Shown piece after piece: positions 16,693 to 24,535 of a DNA stretch of 26,979 nt. Origin of the DNA: CAKRHR01 sp964423195 (lineage in GTDB: Bacteria > Bacillota > Clostridia > Lachnospirales > Lachnospiraceae); contig CAYRDY010000018.1 of assembly GCA_964423195.1 (NCBI GenBank), positions 1-26,979 on the forward strand, given 5' to 3'. How positions within the stretch are numbered: position 1 is the first letter of the stretch; each line of letters starts with the position of its first letter. Made by a program: the position numbers and the translations under genes. The notes under the pieces were generated by a model. That model did not search any database and had not been told where the DNA came from. It saw only the letters and a program-made list of their open reading frames with translations.

Positions 16693-17739
16693 ATGAGAAA
16701 AAAACAGAGGAACACCCTCTTCATCGCTCTGGTTATTGCATTCGCGGTCACGCTGCTGGCAGATTTCATCCTGGTGATTCTTACTTTTATACTTAAGAGA
16801 CCGTCTGAGAAGATACCTCTGATGGCGGCGGTCACCGTTTTGGGAATCATTCTGATGGTTTTAGACGTTGTCTTTTTTGCAGTTTTCGTTTATCGGCCGA
16901 TGCGGCAGGTGAGAGCCGCGTTTGGCGCACTGGACATCGCCGGGACAGAGGACATGGAAGAAACGCTGGCTGGCACGGAAACGGTGGGGGAGATGATCAC
17001 GGCGCTGCAGGATAAAATGAAGGGACTGGCCGAGAGGGAACACGGCTCGGCAATTCTCTATGAACAGGCGCAGTACGCGCAGTTGCAGAATCAGATCAAC
17101 CCGCATTTCCTCTACAATACGCTGGAGACGATTCGGGGGCAGGCCATCATCGACGACAACTATCTCATTGCCGACATGACTGAGGCGCTTGGCAAATATT
17201 TTCGCTACAGCATCAGCAGGGACAATGACACGGTGACCGTCGGGCAGGAGCTGGATAACATTTTAAATTATGTGCAGATCCAGCAGTACCGTTTTCAGGA
17301 CCGCTTTATTTTCAGAATCTATCCGCATGTGCCGGAGGAAGAATATAACATCTGTAAAATTCCCAAGATGACGCTCCAGCCGATCGTGGAGAACGCGATT
17401 TTTCACGGGATGGAGCAGAAAGTCGACAAGGGGCATATCAGCATCCATATCGATGTGACAGAGGACAAACTCATCATCATTGTGGCGGATGACGGTGTCG
17501 GGATGGATGAGGCGGCGCTTGAAAAGATGAACCGGAAGCTCAGGGAGACAGAGACGACCGGTGAGATGACCTCGAAAGGCCGACATAACGGTATCGCCAT
17601 TGAGAATGTCAACCGCCGCTTAAAACTTTTGTTCGGCAGCGATTACGGCCTCAGGGTCTCCAGCACCAAGGGGTTGGGGACGGAGGTTGAGGTGACGCTG
17701 CCCAAAGTTTTGATGGACGAGAAGAAAGAAGATATATGA
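16693..17739 (+). CDS. Sensor histidine kinase (YesM/LytS type) with minimal extracytoplasmic loop
   Basis: This 348-residue kinase has two membrane helices (about 9-34 and 43-67) separated by a loop of only about eight residues (KRPSEKIP). It then has a linker, the His_kinase motif LQNQINPHFLYNTL with phosphoacceptor H138, and an ATPase domain with QPIVENAIFHG (N234) and DDGVGM (267-271). YesM-type kinases normally carry a large extracytoplasmic sensor domain, which is missing here. The start at 16693 follows GGGAG; an upstream frame is excluded because it overlaps the regulator. Its last four bases overlap the ATG of the next gene (ATGA), so the kinase and the degenerate ABC protein are translationally coupled. 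It probably phosphorylates the regulator encoded upstream. Confidence 0.93.
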   Translation: MRKKQRNTLFIALVIAFAVTLLADFILVILTFILKRPSEKIPLMAAVTVLGIILMVLDVVFFAVFVYRPMRQVRAAFGALDIAGTEDMEETLAGTETVGEMITALQDKMKGLAEREHGSAILYEQAQYAQLQNQINPHFLYNTLETIRGQAIIDDNYLIADMTEALGKYFRYSISRDNDTVTVGQELDNILNYVQIQQYRFQDRFIFRIYPHVPEEEYNICKIPKMTLQPIVENAIFHGMEQKVDKGHISIHIDVTEDKLIIIVADDGVGMDEAALEKMNRKLRETETTGEMTSKGRHNGIAIENVNRRLKLLFGSDYGLRVSSTKGLGTEVEVTLPKVLMDEKKEDI

Positions 17740-19193
17740 AAAGAGAAATCCTGAGGATGCAGGACGTGTGCATCGGCTACAATGAGGTCAGTCAGCTGGA
17801 TCACTTCCATCTCTATATCTCTGAGGGCGAGATGGTGAATTTGCTCGGCATGACCGGCGCTGGAAAGACGCTGATCTATCACTATTTTAAGGGACACCTG
17901 CCGCTAAAGGCTGGAAAAGTCATCTATGACGGCAGGGTCAGCGAGGCCGGGAAATTGTTTCAGGATGTGACGGAGGTGGTCTGCCTGGGGCAGGAGCCGG
18001 CGCTGATTCCCGGACTCTCCGTGGCGGAGAATATCTTTGTCATCACCGGAAAGCGAAGGGTCAAGGGGATCTTTCGCATGAGTGACGTCAATTACCGCGC
18101 GAAATTGCTGCTGGGGCAGTATGCGCCGGAAATTTTGCCGACAACGCTGATCAGGGAGCTGACGCCTGCCGGGCAGCGCGTCATTGAACTTCTGCGCGCC
18201 ATAGAGAACGAGGCGAAACTGGTCGTGATCGACGATATTTTCCAGGGCTACGGGCAGAACGATATGATGCGGATCATCGCGCTGCTGAAAAGCCTGAACG
18301 AACGCGGCGTCGCCATTCTGTATGCCAGTCATGAGATGGATCTGGCCAGAGGCCTGGCCGACCGCGTGGTGATCATGCGCAGGGGGAGAAATATCCGCAC
18401 TTTCTATGAAAAAGATTACGACGAGCAGTACAGCCAGCAGCTCATGATCGGCAACGACGAATTGCCGGCTTTCGTCCATGACAGCACATGCACGGATAAA
18501 GCTGTCTTCGAGATCAGCGGCCTGAGCGGCGCGCAGGGCATCGAAAATGTAAATATGTCGGTACACGAGGGCGAGATCATCGGCCTCTATGACCTGGATA
18601 ACAGGAAGAACATGGCGGTCCTCAATATGATTGTCGGGGAGGCGCCGATAAGCGGCGGGCAGATGGCGATCAGGGGCAAAAAATACAGGCCGCGCGGCCT
18701 GACATACGCGATTAAGTGCGGCATCGGCTATATTCCCTACAATATGATCGGCGATCATCTGGTCGGGACGATGAGCTTTGTGGACAATTTAAGTTTGCCG
18801 GTGCTGAAGGCGACCAGCCATCTGAAGATATTCAGGGACATGGATGTGCCGAGATACCTGGAGAAAGAATATCGGGAGCGCTTGGGGATTCCCGACGAGG
18901 AAAAGGAGATGGGCGTCAGCCATTTTGACGCCTACATCCAAAACAGTATTCTGCTGACGCGCTGGACACTGGCGCACCCGACGATGATTGTCTGCATGGA
19001 GCCGTGCGGCAACGCGGACATCATCATGCGCGACATGATTTTTAACGCATTGTCGGAGATGGCAAAAAACGGCACCGCGGTTCTGATCGCCTCTCAGAAT
19101 ATGAACGAGCTGAATCAGATCTGCGACACGATCTATGTCATCAACAGCAGTGAGCATACCTTCCAAAAATATGACAACAGAAAATTGAAATAG
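17736..19193 (+). CDS. RbsA-like double ABC protein with degenerate ATPase motifs, possible kinase partner
   Basis: The 485-residue product has the length and two-domain plan of RbsA/MglA sugar-importer ATPases but many motifs are lost. Domain 1 keeps Walker A GMTGAGKT (38-45), a Q-loop (LGQEP) and switch His199, yet its signature reads LTPAGQR (142-148) and the catalytic glutamate is Asp167 (VVIDDIF). Domain 2 has no Walker A (GLYDLDNRKN at 283-292), no signature, MEP in place of DEP (421-423) and Gln454 instead of the switch histidine. It may still bind ATP in domain 1. Because it overlaps the kinase gene by four bases, and a complete ATPase-permease set follows, I infer a sensory or regulatory role rather than transport. 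No cognate permease is adjacent to it. Confidence 0.85.
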   Translation: MKREILRMQDVCIGYNEVSQLDHFHLYISEGEMVNLLGMTGAGKTLIYHYFKGHLPLKAGKVIYDGRVSEAGKLFQDVTEVVCLGQEPALIPGLSVAENIFVITGKRRVKGIFRMSDVNYRAKLLLGQYAPEILPTTLIRELTPAGQRVIELLRAIENEAKLVVIDDIFQGYGQNDMMRIIALLKSLNERGVAILYASHEMDLARGLADRVVIMRRGRNIRTFYEKDYDEQYSQQLMIGNDELPAFVHDSTCTDKAVFEISGLSGAQGIENVNMSVHEGEIIGLYDLDNRKNMAVLNMIVGEAPISGGQMAIRGKKYRPRGLTYAIKCGIGYIPYNMIGDHLVGTMSFVDNLSLPVLKATSHLKIFRDMDVPRYLEKEYRERLGIPDEEKEMGVSHFDAYIQNSILLTRWTLAHPTMIVCMEPCGNADIIMRDMIFNALSEMAKNGTAVLIASQNMNELNQICDTIYVINSSEHTFQKYDNRKLK

Positions 19194-19207
19194 GGTGTGA
19201 TACAGGG

Positions 19208-19241
19208 CGGCAGAGCAAAAGTGCTCTGCCGTCTGTTTTTT
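19208..19241 (+). terminator. Rho-independent terminator after the signalling genes
   Basis: CGGCAGAGCA (19208-19217) pairs perfectly with TGCTCTGCCG (19222-19231) across an AAAG loop, followed by TCTG and six T. It separates the regulator-kinase-ABC transcript from the importer operon. Confidence 0.9.
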
Positions 19242-19268
19242 CAAAAAATAATACACTTTTTCAAAAAA
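19237..19268 (+). promoter_or_regulatory. Exact 12-bp direct repeat, candidate operator
   Basis: TTTTTCAAAAAA occurs at 19237-19248 and again at 19257-19268, a period of 20 bp or about two helical turns. The second copy ends eight bases before the -35 box. AraC-type activators often bind two direct repeats on one face just upstream of -35. Each unit is also nearly self-complementary, and the first overlaps the terminator tail, so an AT-rich UP element is an alternative reading. Confidence 0.55.
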
Positions 19269-19276
19269 GACACGCA

Positions 19277-19305
19277 TTGCTTATTTTTTAAAAATCTTAT
19301 ATATT
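19277..19305 (+). promoter_or_regulatory. Promoter of the sugar importer operon
   Basis: TTGCTT (19277-19282) and TATATT (19300-19305) are 17 bp apart. The predicted start is near 19312, leaving a leader of about 24 nt with AGGAG (19323-19327) before ATG 19336. Confidence 0.8.
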
Positions 19306-19335
19306 GAGTTTATCAAAAAATTAGGAGATGAAACC

Positions 19336-20460
19336 ATGAACAAAAAACTATTAGCTATGATCATGACCATCGTGATGGCAGTTGCCCTGGCCGCGGGCTG
19401 CGGCGGCGGCAACAAAGAGACACAGGCTCCGGCCGATACCGAGGCCCCTGCAGAGACACAGGCTCCTGCGGATACAGAAGCTCCTGCGGACACTGAGGCT
19501 CAGGACGAGACTGAGGCTCCTGCGGAAAACGTTGGCGGCGGTGAGGGCGGCAGCGTGGGCACGGCCTCGATGGAGGGCAAGAAAGTCGGCTTTACCGTGC
19601 CGAGTGTCGGCAACGACTTTATGCTGAACCTTTCCAATGCCGTAAAGGCTGCCCTGGAAGAGCGCGGCATGGAGTGCCAGGTTGACGCCGCTGACGGCGA
19701 CGTGACCAGACAGATCGAGCAGATCGAGAACTATGCCACCATGGGCATGGATTTGATTGTTGTCTTCCCGATCAACGGCGAGGCGCTGACAAGTGTCTGC
19801 CAGAGAGTCATGGACGAGGGCACGCCGGTCTTCGCGTTTGCCATGGAGATTCCTGACGGCGCCACCACCCAGATGCTCTCCGCGGCAGAGGCCGACATGG
19901 GCCAGGCCTGCCTGGATATGGCCAACGAGTGGATCGATAAGACATTTGCGGACGCCGGCGACGGCGAGGTAAAAGTTTACCTGCTGACTTCGTCCTACAG
20001 CCCAGAGGCTGTCGAGAGATGTGAGCCGCTCAAGAAGATCGAGGAGAATCCGAAAGTGACTTTGGTCCAGGAAGAGATCCCTGACTGGAACTCACAGGAT
20101 GACGCCCGCACCAGGGTTGAGAATGCCTTCCTTGTCAACCCTGACATCGACGTGATCATCGCCTGCAACGGCACCACGGCGCTTGGCGCGGAATCCTACA
20201 TCGCATCCCCGGACTGCCCGGTCGAAGACCTGAGCAAATTCGGCATCTTCACGGTCGATGAGACAGAAGAGATTGTCTCCAAGATCCAGGCCTCCGCGAA
20301 CGATGAGAGCACTCTGAGGGGCACCATTTCCATGGGCAGCATCGACGATACCGTCAATGATTTCCTTCAGGCCTCTGAGCCGATCCTGACCGAAGGGGAA
20401 CCGTACCCTGTATGGAACGGCAGCTGCAAGGCATTGACCGTCGATACACTGGGTCAGTAA
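19336..20460 (+). CDS. Sugar ABC transporter substrate-binding lipoprotein
   Basis: This 374-residue protein has a lipoprotein signal peptide (MNKKLLAMIMTI, lipobox LAAGC with Cys22), so it should be anchored on the outer face of the membrane. A low-complexity linker (about 25-66) of repeated ETQAPADTEAP units follows. The remainder is a type 1 periplasmic-binding-protein fold as in ribose/galactose binders: KVGFTVPSVGNDFMLNLSNA at the start of lobe 1, then QIEQIENYATMGMDLIVVFP and a hinge-crossing IIACNGTTALGA. The ligand is unknown but a sugar or related polyol is likely from the RbsA and RbsC partners downstream. It is the first gene of its operon, with its own promoter and a strong AGGAG site, and is followed by a hairpin that could lower expression of the next genes. 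Confidence 0.93.
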   Translation: MNKKLLAMIMTIVMAVALAAGCGGGNKETQAPADTEAPAETQAPADTEAPADTEAQDETEAPAENVGGGEGGSVGTASMEGKKVGFTVPSVGNDFMLNLSNAVKAALEERGMECQVDAADGDVTRQIEQIENYATMGMDLIVVFPINGEALTSVCQRVMDEGTPVFAFAMEIPDGATTQMLSAAEADMGQACLDMANEWIDKTFADAGDGEVKVYLLTSSYSPEAVERCEPLKKIEENPKVTLVQEEIPDWNSQDDARTRVENAFLVNPDIDVIIACNGTTALGAESYIASPDCPVEDLSKFGIFTVDETEEIVSKIQASANDESTLRGTISMGSIDDTVNDFLQASEPILTEGEPYPVWNGSCKALTVDTLGQ

Positions 20461-20482
20461 TCAGATAACAGATAATAAAAAG

Positions 20483-20510
20483 GGGCCGCCATGCCGGCGG
20501 CCCTGTTTTT
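20483..20510 (+). terminator. Intra-operon terminator or attenuator
   Basis: GGGCCGCC (20483-20490) pairs with GGCGGCCC (20496-20503) around ATGCC, followed by TG and five T. Partial termination here would make the binding protein more abundant than the ATPase and permease, a usual arrangement for importers. Confidence 0.8.
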
Positions 20511-20530
20511 AAGGAAGGTGAATACGGAGA

Positions 20531-22006
20531 ATGGGAAATGTCGTATTGCAAATGAAGCATATCACCAAGCGCTATCCGGGCGTCGTGGCGCTGGATGACG
20601 TCAGCGTTGATTTTGAGGCGGGCCAGGTGCATGCGCTGCTGGGTGAGAACGGTGCGGGAAAATCCACTTTGATCAAGGTGCTTTCCGGAGCTGTTGAAAA
20701 TGATGAAGGACAAATCTGTATAGACGGAAAAGAATACGCGAAGATGACCCCGATGCTCTCAAGAAGCCATGGCGTCGAGGTGATTTATCAGGAATATAAT
20801 CTGGTCGGCTCTTTGACAGTTGCGGAAAATATCTGTTTGGGCAGCAAGATGCACGGCCTCACCAATAAAAAAGAAATGGTTGAACGCACTCAGGCATTAT
20901 TCGATCAGTATACGATCGATATCGATCCGAAGGCCTATGTGCGGGACCTCTCACCGGCGCAGCAGCAGCTGGTGGAAATCACAAAGGCGATCTCCAAGGA
21001 CGCGAAGATCATCGTCATGGATGAGCCGACGGCTCAGCTGACCATGTCGGAGGTTCAGAAACTCTATGAGATCATCCGAAATCTGAAGGAAAAAAATGTC
21101 GCTATCATCTACATCTCGCACCGGCTGGAGGAGCTGTTTGAGACCACCGACTGCGTGACCATCATGCGCGACGGCGCCTATGTCAAGACGGTCCAGACAA
21201 AGGATACCAACCGCGACGAGCTGATCTCCCTGATGGTCGGCCGTGAGCTGACCAATACCTATCCGAAGCGAAATTGCGTCAAGGATGAGGTTGTCCTGGA
21301 TGTGAGAGATATCAGCGGATACCGCAATGACCACGTGTCATTCCAGCTCCACCGCGGCGAGATTCTGGGCTTATCTGGCCTTGTCGGCGCCGGACGGACG
21401 GAGCTTGCGCGGGTCATCTTCGGCGCGGATAAAAAGCTCGGCGGCAGCGTCGCTGTCGGCGGAAAGGAAGTCCGCATCAAATCGCCGAGCGATGCGATCA
21501 AAAACGGCATCGGCCTGATCCCTGAGGACAGAAAAGAGCAGGGATGTTTTTTGAATATGACGATCGAGTGGAATATCGCCATCTCAAATATCCGCAATCT
21601 GACCACCAATCATCTGGTGAGCAAGAAAAAGATCACGGAGAGCGCTGAATATTTTGAGAAGAAACTCAATATCAAAACCCCGTCGATCAAGCAGCGCGTC
21701 GGGAATTTGAGCGGCGGCAATCAGCAGAAAGTCGTTCTCGCCAAGGTTCTGGCCACCAACTCGGACATCATCATATTTGACGAGCCGACCAGGGGCATTG
21801 ATATCGGCGCCCGCCACGAAATTTATCAGCTGANNNNNNNNNNGGTGGAGGAGGGCAAATCGATCATTATGTTCAGTTCCGATATGGAGGAACTGCTGGG
21901 AATGTCCGACCGCGTCATCGTCCTCAGCGAGGGGCATATCACCGGTGAAGTGAAAAAAGATGAGTTCAGCCAGGAGAGGATCCTGAGCCTGGCGTCTAAC
22001 GAATAG
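20531..22006 (+). CDS. RbsA/MglA-type sugar importer ATPase (two ABC domains)
   Basis: The 491-residue product carries two ABC domains. Domain 1 has Walker A GENGAGKST (38-46), signature LSPAQQQ and Walker B IIVMDEPT. Domain 2 has the usual modified Walker A GLVGAGRTE, signature LSGGNQQK and IIIFDEPTRGIDIGAR. It energises import of the ligand delivered by the upstream lipoprotein through the downstream permease. Unlike the degenerate ABC protein at 17736, every domain 1 catalytic residue is present. Ten N (21834-21843) fall after HEIYQL; the frame is kept and four residues are masked, the spacing expected for the family. Weak AAGGAAGG precedes ATG 20531. It overlaps nothing and is 14 bp from the permease gene. 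Confidence 0.95.
   Translation: MGNVVLQMKHITKRYPGVVALDDVSVDFEAGQVHALLGENGAGKSTLIKVLSGAVENDEGQICIDGKEYAKMTPMLSRSHGVEVIYQEYNLVGSLTVAENICLGSKMHGLTNKKEMVERTQALFDQYTIDIDPKAYVRDLSPAQQQLVEITKAISKDAKIIVMDEPTAQLTMSEVQKLYEIIRNLKEKNVAIIYISHRLEELFETTDCVTIMRDGAYVKTVQTKDTNRDELISLMVGRELTNTYPKRNCVKDEVVLDVRDISGYRNDHVSFQLHRGEILGLSGLVGAGRTELARVIFGADKKLGGSVAVGGKEVRIKSPSDAIKNGIGLIPEDRKEQGCFLNMTIEWNIAISNIRNLTTNHLVSKKKITESAEYFEKKLNIKTPSIKQRVGNLSGGNQQKVVLAKVLATNSDIIIFDEPTRGIDIGARHEIYQLXXXXVEEGKSIIMFSSDMEELLGMSDRVIVLSEGHITGEVKKDEFSQERILSLASNE
21834..21843. other. 10-N gap inside the importer ATPase gene
   Basis: The frame continues across the gap, and four masked residues between HEIYQL and VEEGKS equal the usual family spacing. 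The gap size is therefore probably correct. Confidence 0.85.
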
Positions 22007-22020
22007 GAGGAGCTGCAAAA

Positions 22021-22998
22021 ATGAGTAAAGGAAATAAAGTGAAAGCCATATTGAAAGCCAATGTCATGTTGATCATCCTGATTCTATTGCTGATCGTCTT
22101 CGGCATCATGAATCCGAACTTCCTGACATTTAAGAACCTGATGAATATCTGCACGCAGAACGCTTACTTTGTCATCGCCTCGATCGGTGTGGCCATGATT
22201 ATGATCAGCGGCGGCACGGATCTTTCTGTGGGGCAGATCATCTCTGTGGTCGGCGTCTCCATCGCCATCTTCATGCAGAAATGGGGCCTTCCGGTGCCGG
22301 TCGCGATCATCCTCGGCCTGGTTCTCGGCGGCGTCCTTGGCTGTTTCAACGGTTTTGTGGCCAACTTGCTGAAGATTCATCCGATGATCGTCACGCTGGC
22401 GACCATGACAATGTTCCAGGGCATCTCCTACACGATCTCCGGTTCACAGTCATTCTTTAACTTTGCGGACTCCTATAAGAATATCGGACAGGGCTACGTA
22501 GGCCCGATCTCTATTCCGGTTATCCTTGCAATCGTGATCGCTCTTGCCGCGCACTTTGTCCTTGAGAAGACCTGCTTCGGGCGTTTCATCTATGCGACCG
22601 GCGGCAACGGCGAGGCGGCACGCCTGGCAGGCATCAATACCAAGCGCATCCGAATGATCGTGTTTTCACTCGGCGGCGTGCTGTTCGCGATCTCCGCGGT
22701 CATTCTGACTTCCCGCGGCGGCTCCGCCAACTCGACCATCGGGCCAGGCACGGAATTTGATGCCATCACCGCCTGCGTCCTCGGCGGCGTCAGCTTTATC
22801 GGCGGCGAGGGCAAGGTCAAGGGCGTCATCATCGGCTGCCTGATTCTGGGCGTACTGTCCAATGGCATGCAGCTCATCGGCATGGGTGTCTATGTACAGT
22901 ATATCGTCAAAGGTATCATCCTCATGCTGTCCATCGGTTACGATACCCTGCAAAAGAGTGCGAAGGTGAAAAAAGTCGCCTCCGCGAAAGCAGCTTAA
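22021..22998 (+). CDS. RbsC-type sugar importer permease
   Basis: This 325-residue, strongly hydrophobic protein has about eight to ten membrane helices and belongs to the BPD_transp_2 permeases of ribose-type importers. The typical GGTDLSVG segment (about 61-68) and the cytoplasmic loop TGGNGEAARLAGINTKRIRM (about 197-216), which contacts the ATPase, are both present. A lysine/alanine-rich tail closes the protein. A strong AGGAGG lies nine bases before ATG 22021, and the ATPase gene ends 14 bp upstream. It completes the lipoprotein-ATPase-permease set and is the last gene of the operon, followed by a long hairpin shared with the convergent mutY gene. Only one permease gene is present, so it is expected to act as a homodimer. 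Confidence 0.95.
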   Translation: MSKGNKVKAILKANVMLIILILLLIVFGIMNPNFLTFKNLMNICTQNAYFVIASIGVAMIMISGGTDLSVGQIISVVGVSIAIFMQKWGLPVPVAIILGLVLGGVLGCFNGFVANLLKIHPMIVTLATMTMFQGISYTISGSQSFFNFADSYKNIGQGYVGPISIPVILAIVIALAAHFVLEKTCFGRFIYATGGNGEAARLAGINTKRIRMIVFSLGGVLFAISAVILTSRGGSANSTIGPGTEFDAITACVLGGVSFIGGEGKVKGVIIGCLILGVLSNGMQLIGMGVYVQYIVKGIILMLSIGYDTLQKSAKVKKVASAKAA

Positions 22999-23028
22999 AA
23001 ATCATCTCCTGAGTCAATATTTGATCAA

Positions 23029-23071
23029 CATACCGGCTCTCGCCGCGACTTGCGCGGCGGGAGCCGGTATG
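23029..23071. terminator. Bidirectional hairpin between rbsC-like gene and mutY
   Basis: A 19-bp stem (23029-23047 with 23053-23071, one G-T pair) closes on a five-base ACTTG loop. It sits between two converging genes, two bases from the mutY stop codon. T tracts are short on both sides, but stem stability suggests it ends both transcripts. Confidence 0.75.
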
Positions 23072-23073
23072 CT

Positions 23074-24132
23074 TTAAATATCAAATAATCGCAGCACTTT
23101 TCGGTGCGCGGTGGATATGGCAATCTGATCCATCTCATCGCGGGTATATAAACCGGCCTGCAAAAAATTCTCAAGCATCTCTGTCGGATTCCCCGTGATC
23201 TCCCCGCGGTAACCGTTCATCAGCCACACACGGTGGGTAAATACATGTTTGACCGACCCGCCGGCTTCGAGCAGCCGCACCGGTACGCCGTATGCCTCAA
23301 AGAAGGCATCCTCAAAGGCCGCCGGGGACTCGACCTCGTACTGGACAAGACCGTAGAGATTCTGCAGAAGGCCGGTTTGATTCTTGACGAGAAGATAGCG
23401 ATTTTTATATTTTAAGACCGCCGTGATGTATTCGATTTCATTTTTGGCGCACGGCTTGATGTTTACAGGTAGCAGCGCAACCGTCCCCGCGGCCTTGGCG
23501 CCGCAGAGAGATGCCACGGGGCATCTGTCACAGGATGGCTTTTTCGGTGTGCAGATCATGGCACCCAGATCCATCATCGCCTGGTTAAAATCGGAGGGAC
23601 GCGTCGGGTCGATCAGCTCATCCATGATGCGCTGAAATGCTCTCTTTGTCTTGCCCGCGGCGATATTGTCCTGTCGATTGCAGACGCGGGAGATGATGCG
23701 CAGCGTGTTTCCGTCGACGACGCCTTTGGGGATGCCAAAGGCGATGCTCGCGATGGCGCTTGCCGTGTACGGGCCGATGCCCTTTAGACTCAGAATATTC
23801 TCGTAATCTGACGGGAACTGCCCGTCAAATTTTTCTGTGATTGTTTTTGCCGCCGTCATCAGATTGGCCGCACGCCGGTAATAGCCAAGGCCCTCCCAGG
23901 ATTTAAAGACCTCATCCTCCGTCGCATCCGCGAGGACTTTCGGGGTCGGGAAGCGGCTGATGAAACGCTCGTAATAGGGCTTGACGGTGTCAACCTGTGT
24001 CTGCTGGAGCATGATCTCACTGATCCAGATGCGGTACGGATCCTTTGTCCCCCGCCAGGGCAGCGTCCGCCCGTATACTCTGTACCAGCCAATCAGCGCG
24101 TCTCTGAAATGATTGATATCTTTCGTATTCAT
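23074..24132 (-). CDS. mutY: A/G-specific adenine DNA glycosylase (MutY)
   Basis: This 352-residue enzyme removes adenine mispaired with 8-oxoguanine. Visible features are the catalytic Glu39 in ISEIMLQQTQV, the helix-hairpin-helix LKGIGPYTASAIA (about 116-128), catalytic Asp140 in VVDGNTLRI, and the four [4Fe-4S] ligands C194, C201, C204 and C210 (C-x6-C-x2-C-x5-C). A NUDIX-like C-terminal domain, with FTHRVW, recognises 8-oxoguanine. The ATG at 24132 is chosen because GGAG lies six bases upstream; a 35-residue extension in frame has no support. A TTGACA-based promoter lies upstream. It converges with the sugar-importer operon and diverges from the DUF5688 gene. Confidence 0.94.
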   Translation of the reverse strand: MNTKDINHFRDALIGWYRVYGRTLPWRGTKDPYRIWISEIMLQQTQVDTVKPYYERFISRFPTPKVLADATEDEVFKSWEGLGYYRRAANLMTAAKTITEKFDGQFPSDYENILSLKGIGPYTASAIASIAFGIPKGVVDGNTLRIISRVCNRQDNIAAGKTKRAFQRIMDELIDPTRPSDFNQAMMDLGAMICTPKKPSCDRCPVASLCGAKAAGTVALLPVNIKPCAKNEIEYITAVLKYKNRYLLVKNQTGLLQNLYGLVQYEVESPAAFEDAFFEAYGVPVRLLEAGGSVKHVFTHRVWLMNGYRGEITGNPTEMLENFLQAGLYTRDEMDQIAISTAHRKVLRLFDI

Positions 24133-24208
24133 AGAAATCTCCATTCCGCTGTCTGCACGCCGCCGTGAATGAAAGCCAGATGACGGTTTTATGGTGGTAT
24201 GCATCTCT

Positions 24209-24237
24209 ATTTTGCGGGGTTTTTTCGGAAATGTCAA
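24209..24237 (-). promoter_or_regulatory. Promoter of mutY
   Basis: On the minus strand a consensus TTGACA (24232-24237) is followed 17 bp later by CAAAAT (24209-24214). The -10 box matches four of six consensus bases. Confidence 0.6.
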
Positions 24238-24286
24238 GCGAAATCACGCCGGAGAGTGTGTCTGTTGCCTTGCCTGCGATGTCGAA

Positions 24287-24300
24287 TTTTGTCGACAAAA
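24287..24300. promoter_or_regulatory. Perfect 14-bp palindrome between divergent promoters
   Basis: TTTTGTCGACAAAA is self-complementary. It lies five bases before the -35 box of the plus-strand promoter and about 50 bases upstream of the mutY -35 box, so it is placed to regulate the DUF5688 gene, mutY, or both. Confidence 0.6.
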
Positions 24301-24305
24301 AATGA

Positions 24306-24333
24306 TTGATTTATTCTGGATTTGGTGTATAAT
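24306..24333 (+). promoter_or_regulatory. Promoter of the DUF5688 gene
   Basis: TTGATT (24306-24311) and TATAAT (24328-24333) are 16 bp apart. Transcription from here gives a leader of about 220 nt before ATG 24561. Confidence 0.75.
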
Positions 24334-24379
24334 CATCTTAAGAGCATCGGCAACGGGTGATTCCGGCCGGGTTTTTAGT

Positions 24380-24500
24380 CGCCTGTTGTTTCGTGCTTAC
24401 ATTTCTAAAATATAGATATATCTTTTCTCTAATTTTTTCAATTTTTTCCCAACTCTCATTTGATTTTAGTATTTGAATAGCTGTATTTAAAAATGAGTTT
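24380..24500 (-). other. AT-rich leader segment with a start-less open frame on the minus strand
   Basis: By hand count the 90 bases at 24391-24480 are about 23% GC, far below the surrounding genes. On the minus strand they stay open and read like a charged helical protein (LKSNESWEKIEKIREKIYLY), but no start codon or ribosome binding site precedes it. It may be the remnant of a gene of different origin, or a non-coding AT-rich leader that reads well by chance. Confidence 0.3.
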
Positions 24501-24535
24501 GGAAGTAAATCATCCAAATCTATTTTGATGTCGCG
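24501..24535 (+). promoter_or_regulatory. Conserved leader motif, copy B (upstream of DUF5688 gene)
   Basis: This 35-nt element begins with GGAAGTAAA and contains TCCAAATCT, TGATG and CGCG in the same order and spacing as copy A at 11526-11560. CGCG here can pair with a second CGCG nine bases on. It ends 25 bp before the DUF5688 start, and copy A ends 27 bp before telA. Confidence 0.6.

Noticed and set aside
17904..18758. Long minus-strand open frame (284 codons) inside the degenerate ABC gene
   Set aside because: It is antisense to a gene with clear ABC homology, has no ribosome binding site, and reads like an out-of-frame shadow. The same holds for minus-strand frames at 14287-14982, 3255-3911 and 20951-21334.
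24493..24528. Eleven-residue leader peptide frame (MSLEVNHPNLF) across motif copy B
   Set aside because: It has no ribosome binding site, and copy A before telA has no start codon in the matching frame, so peptide coding does not explain the conservation.
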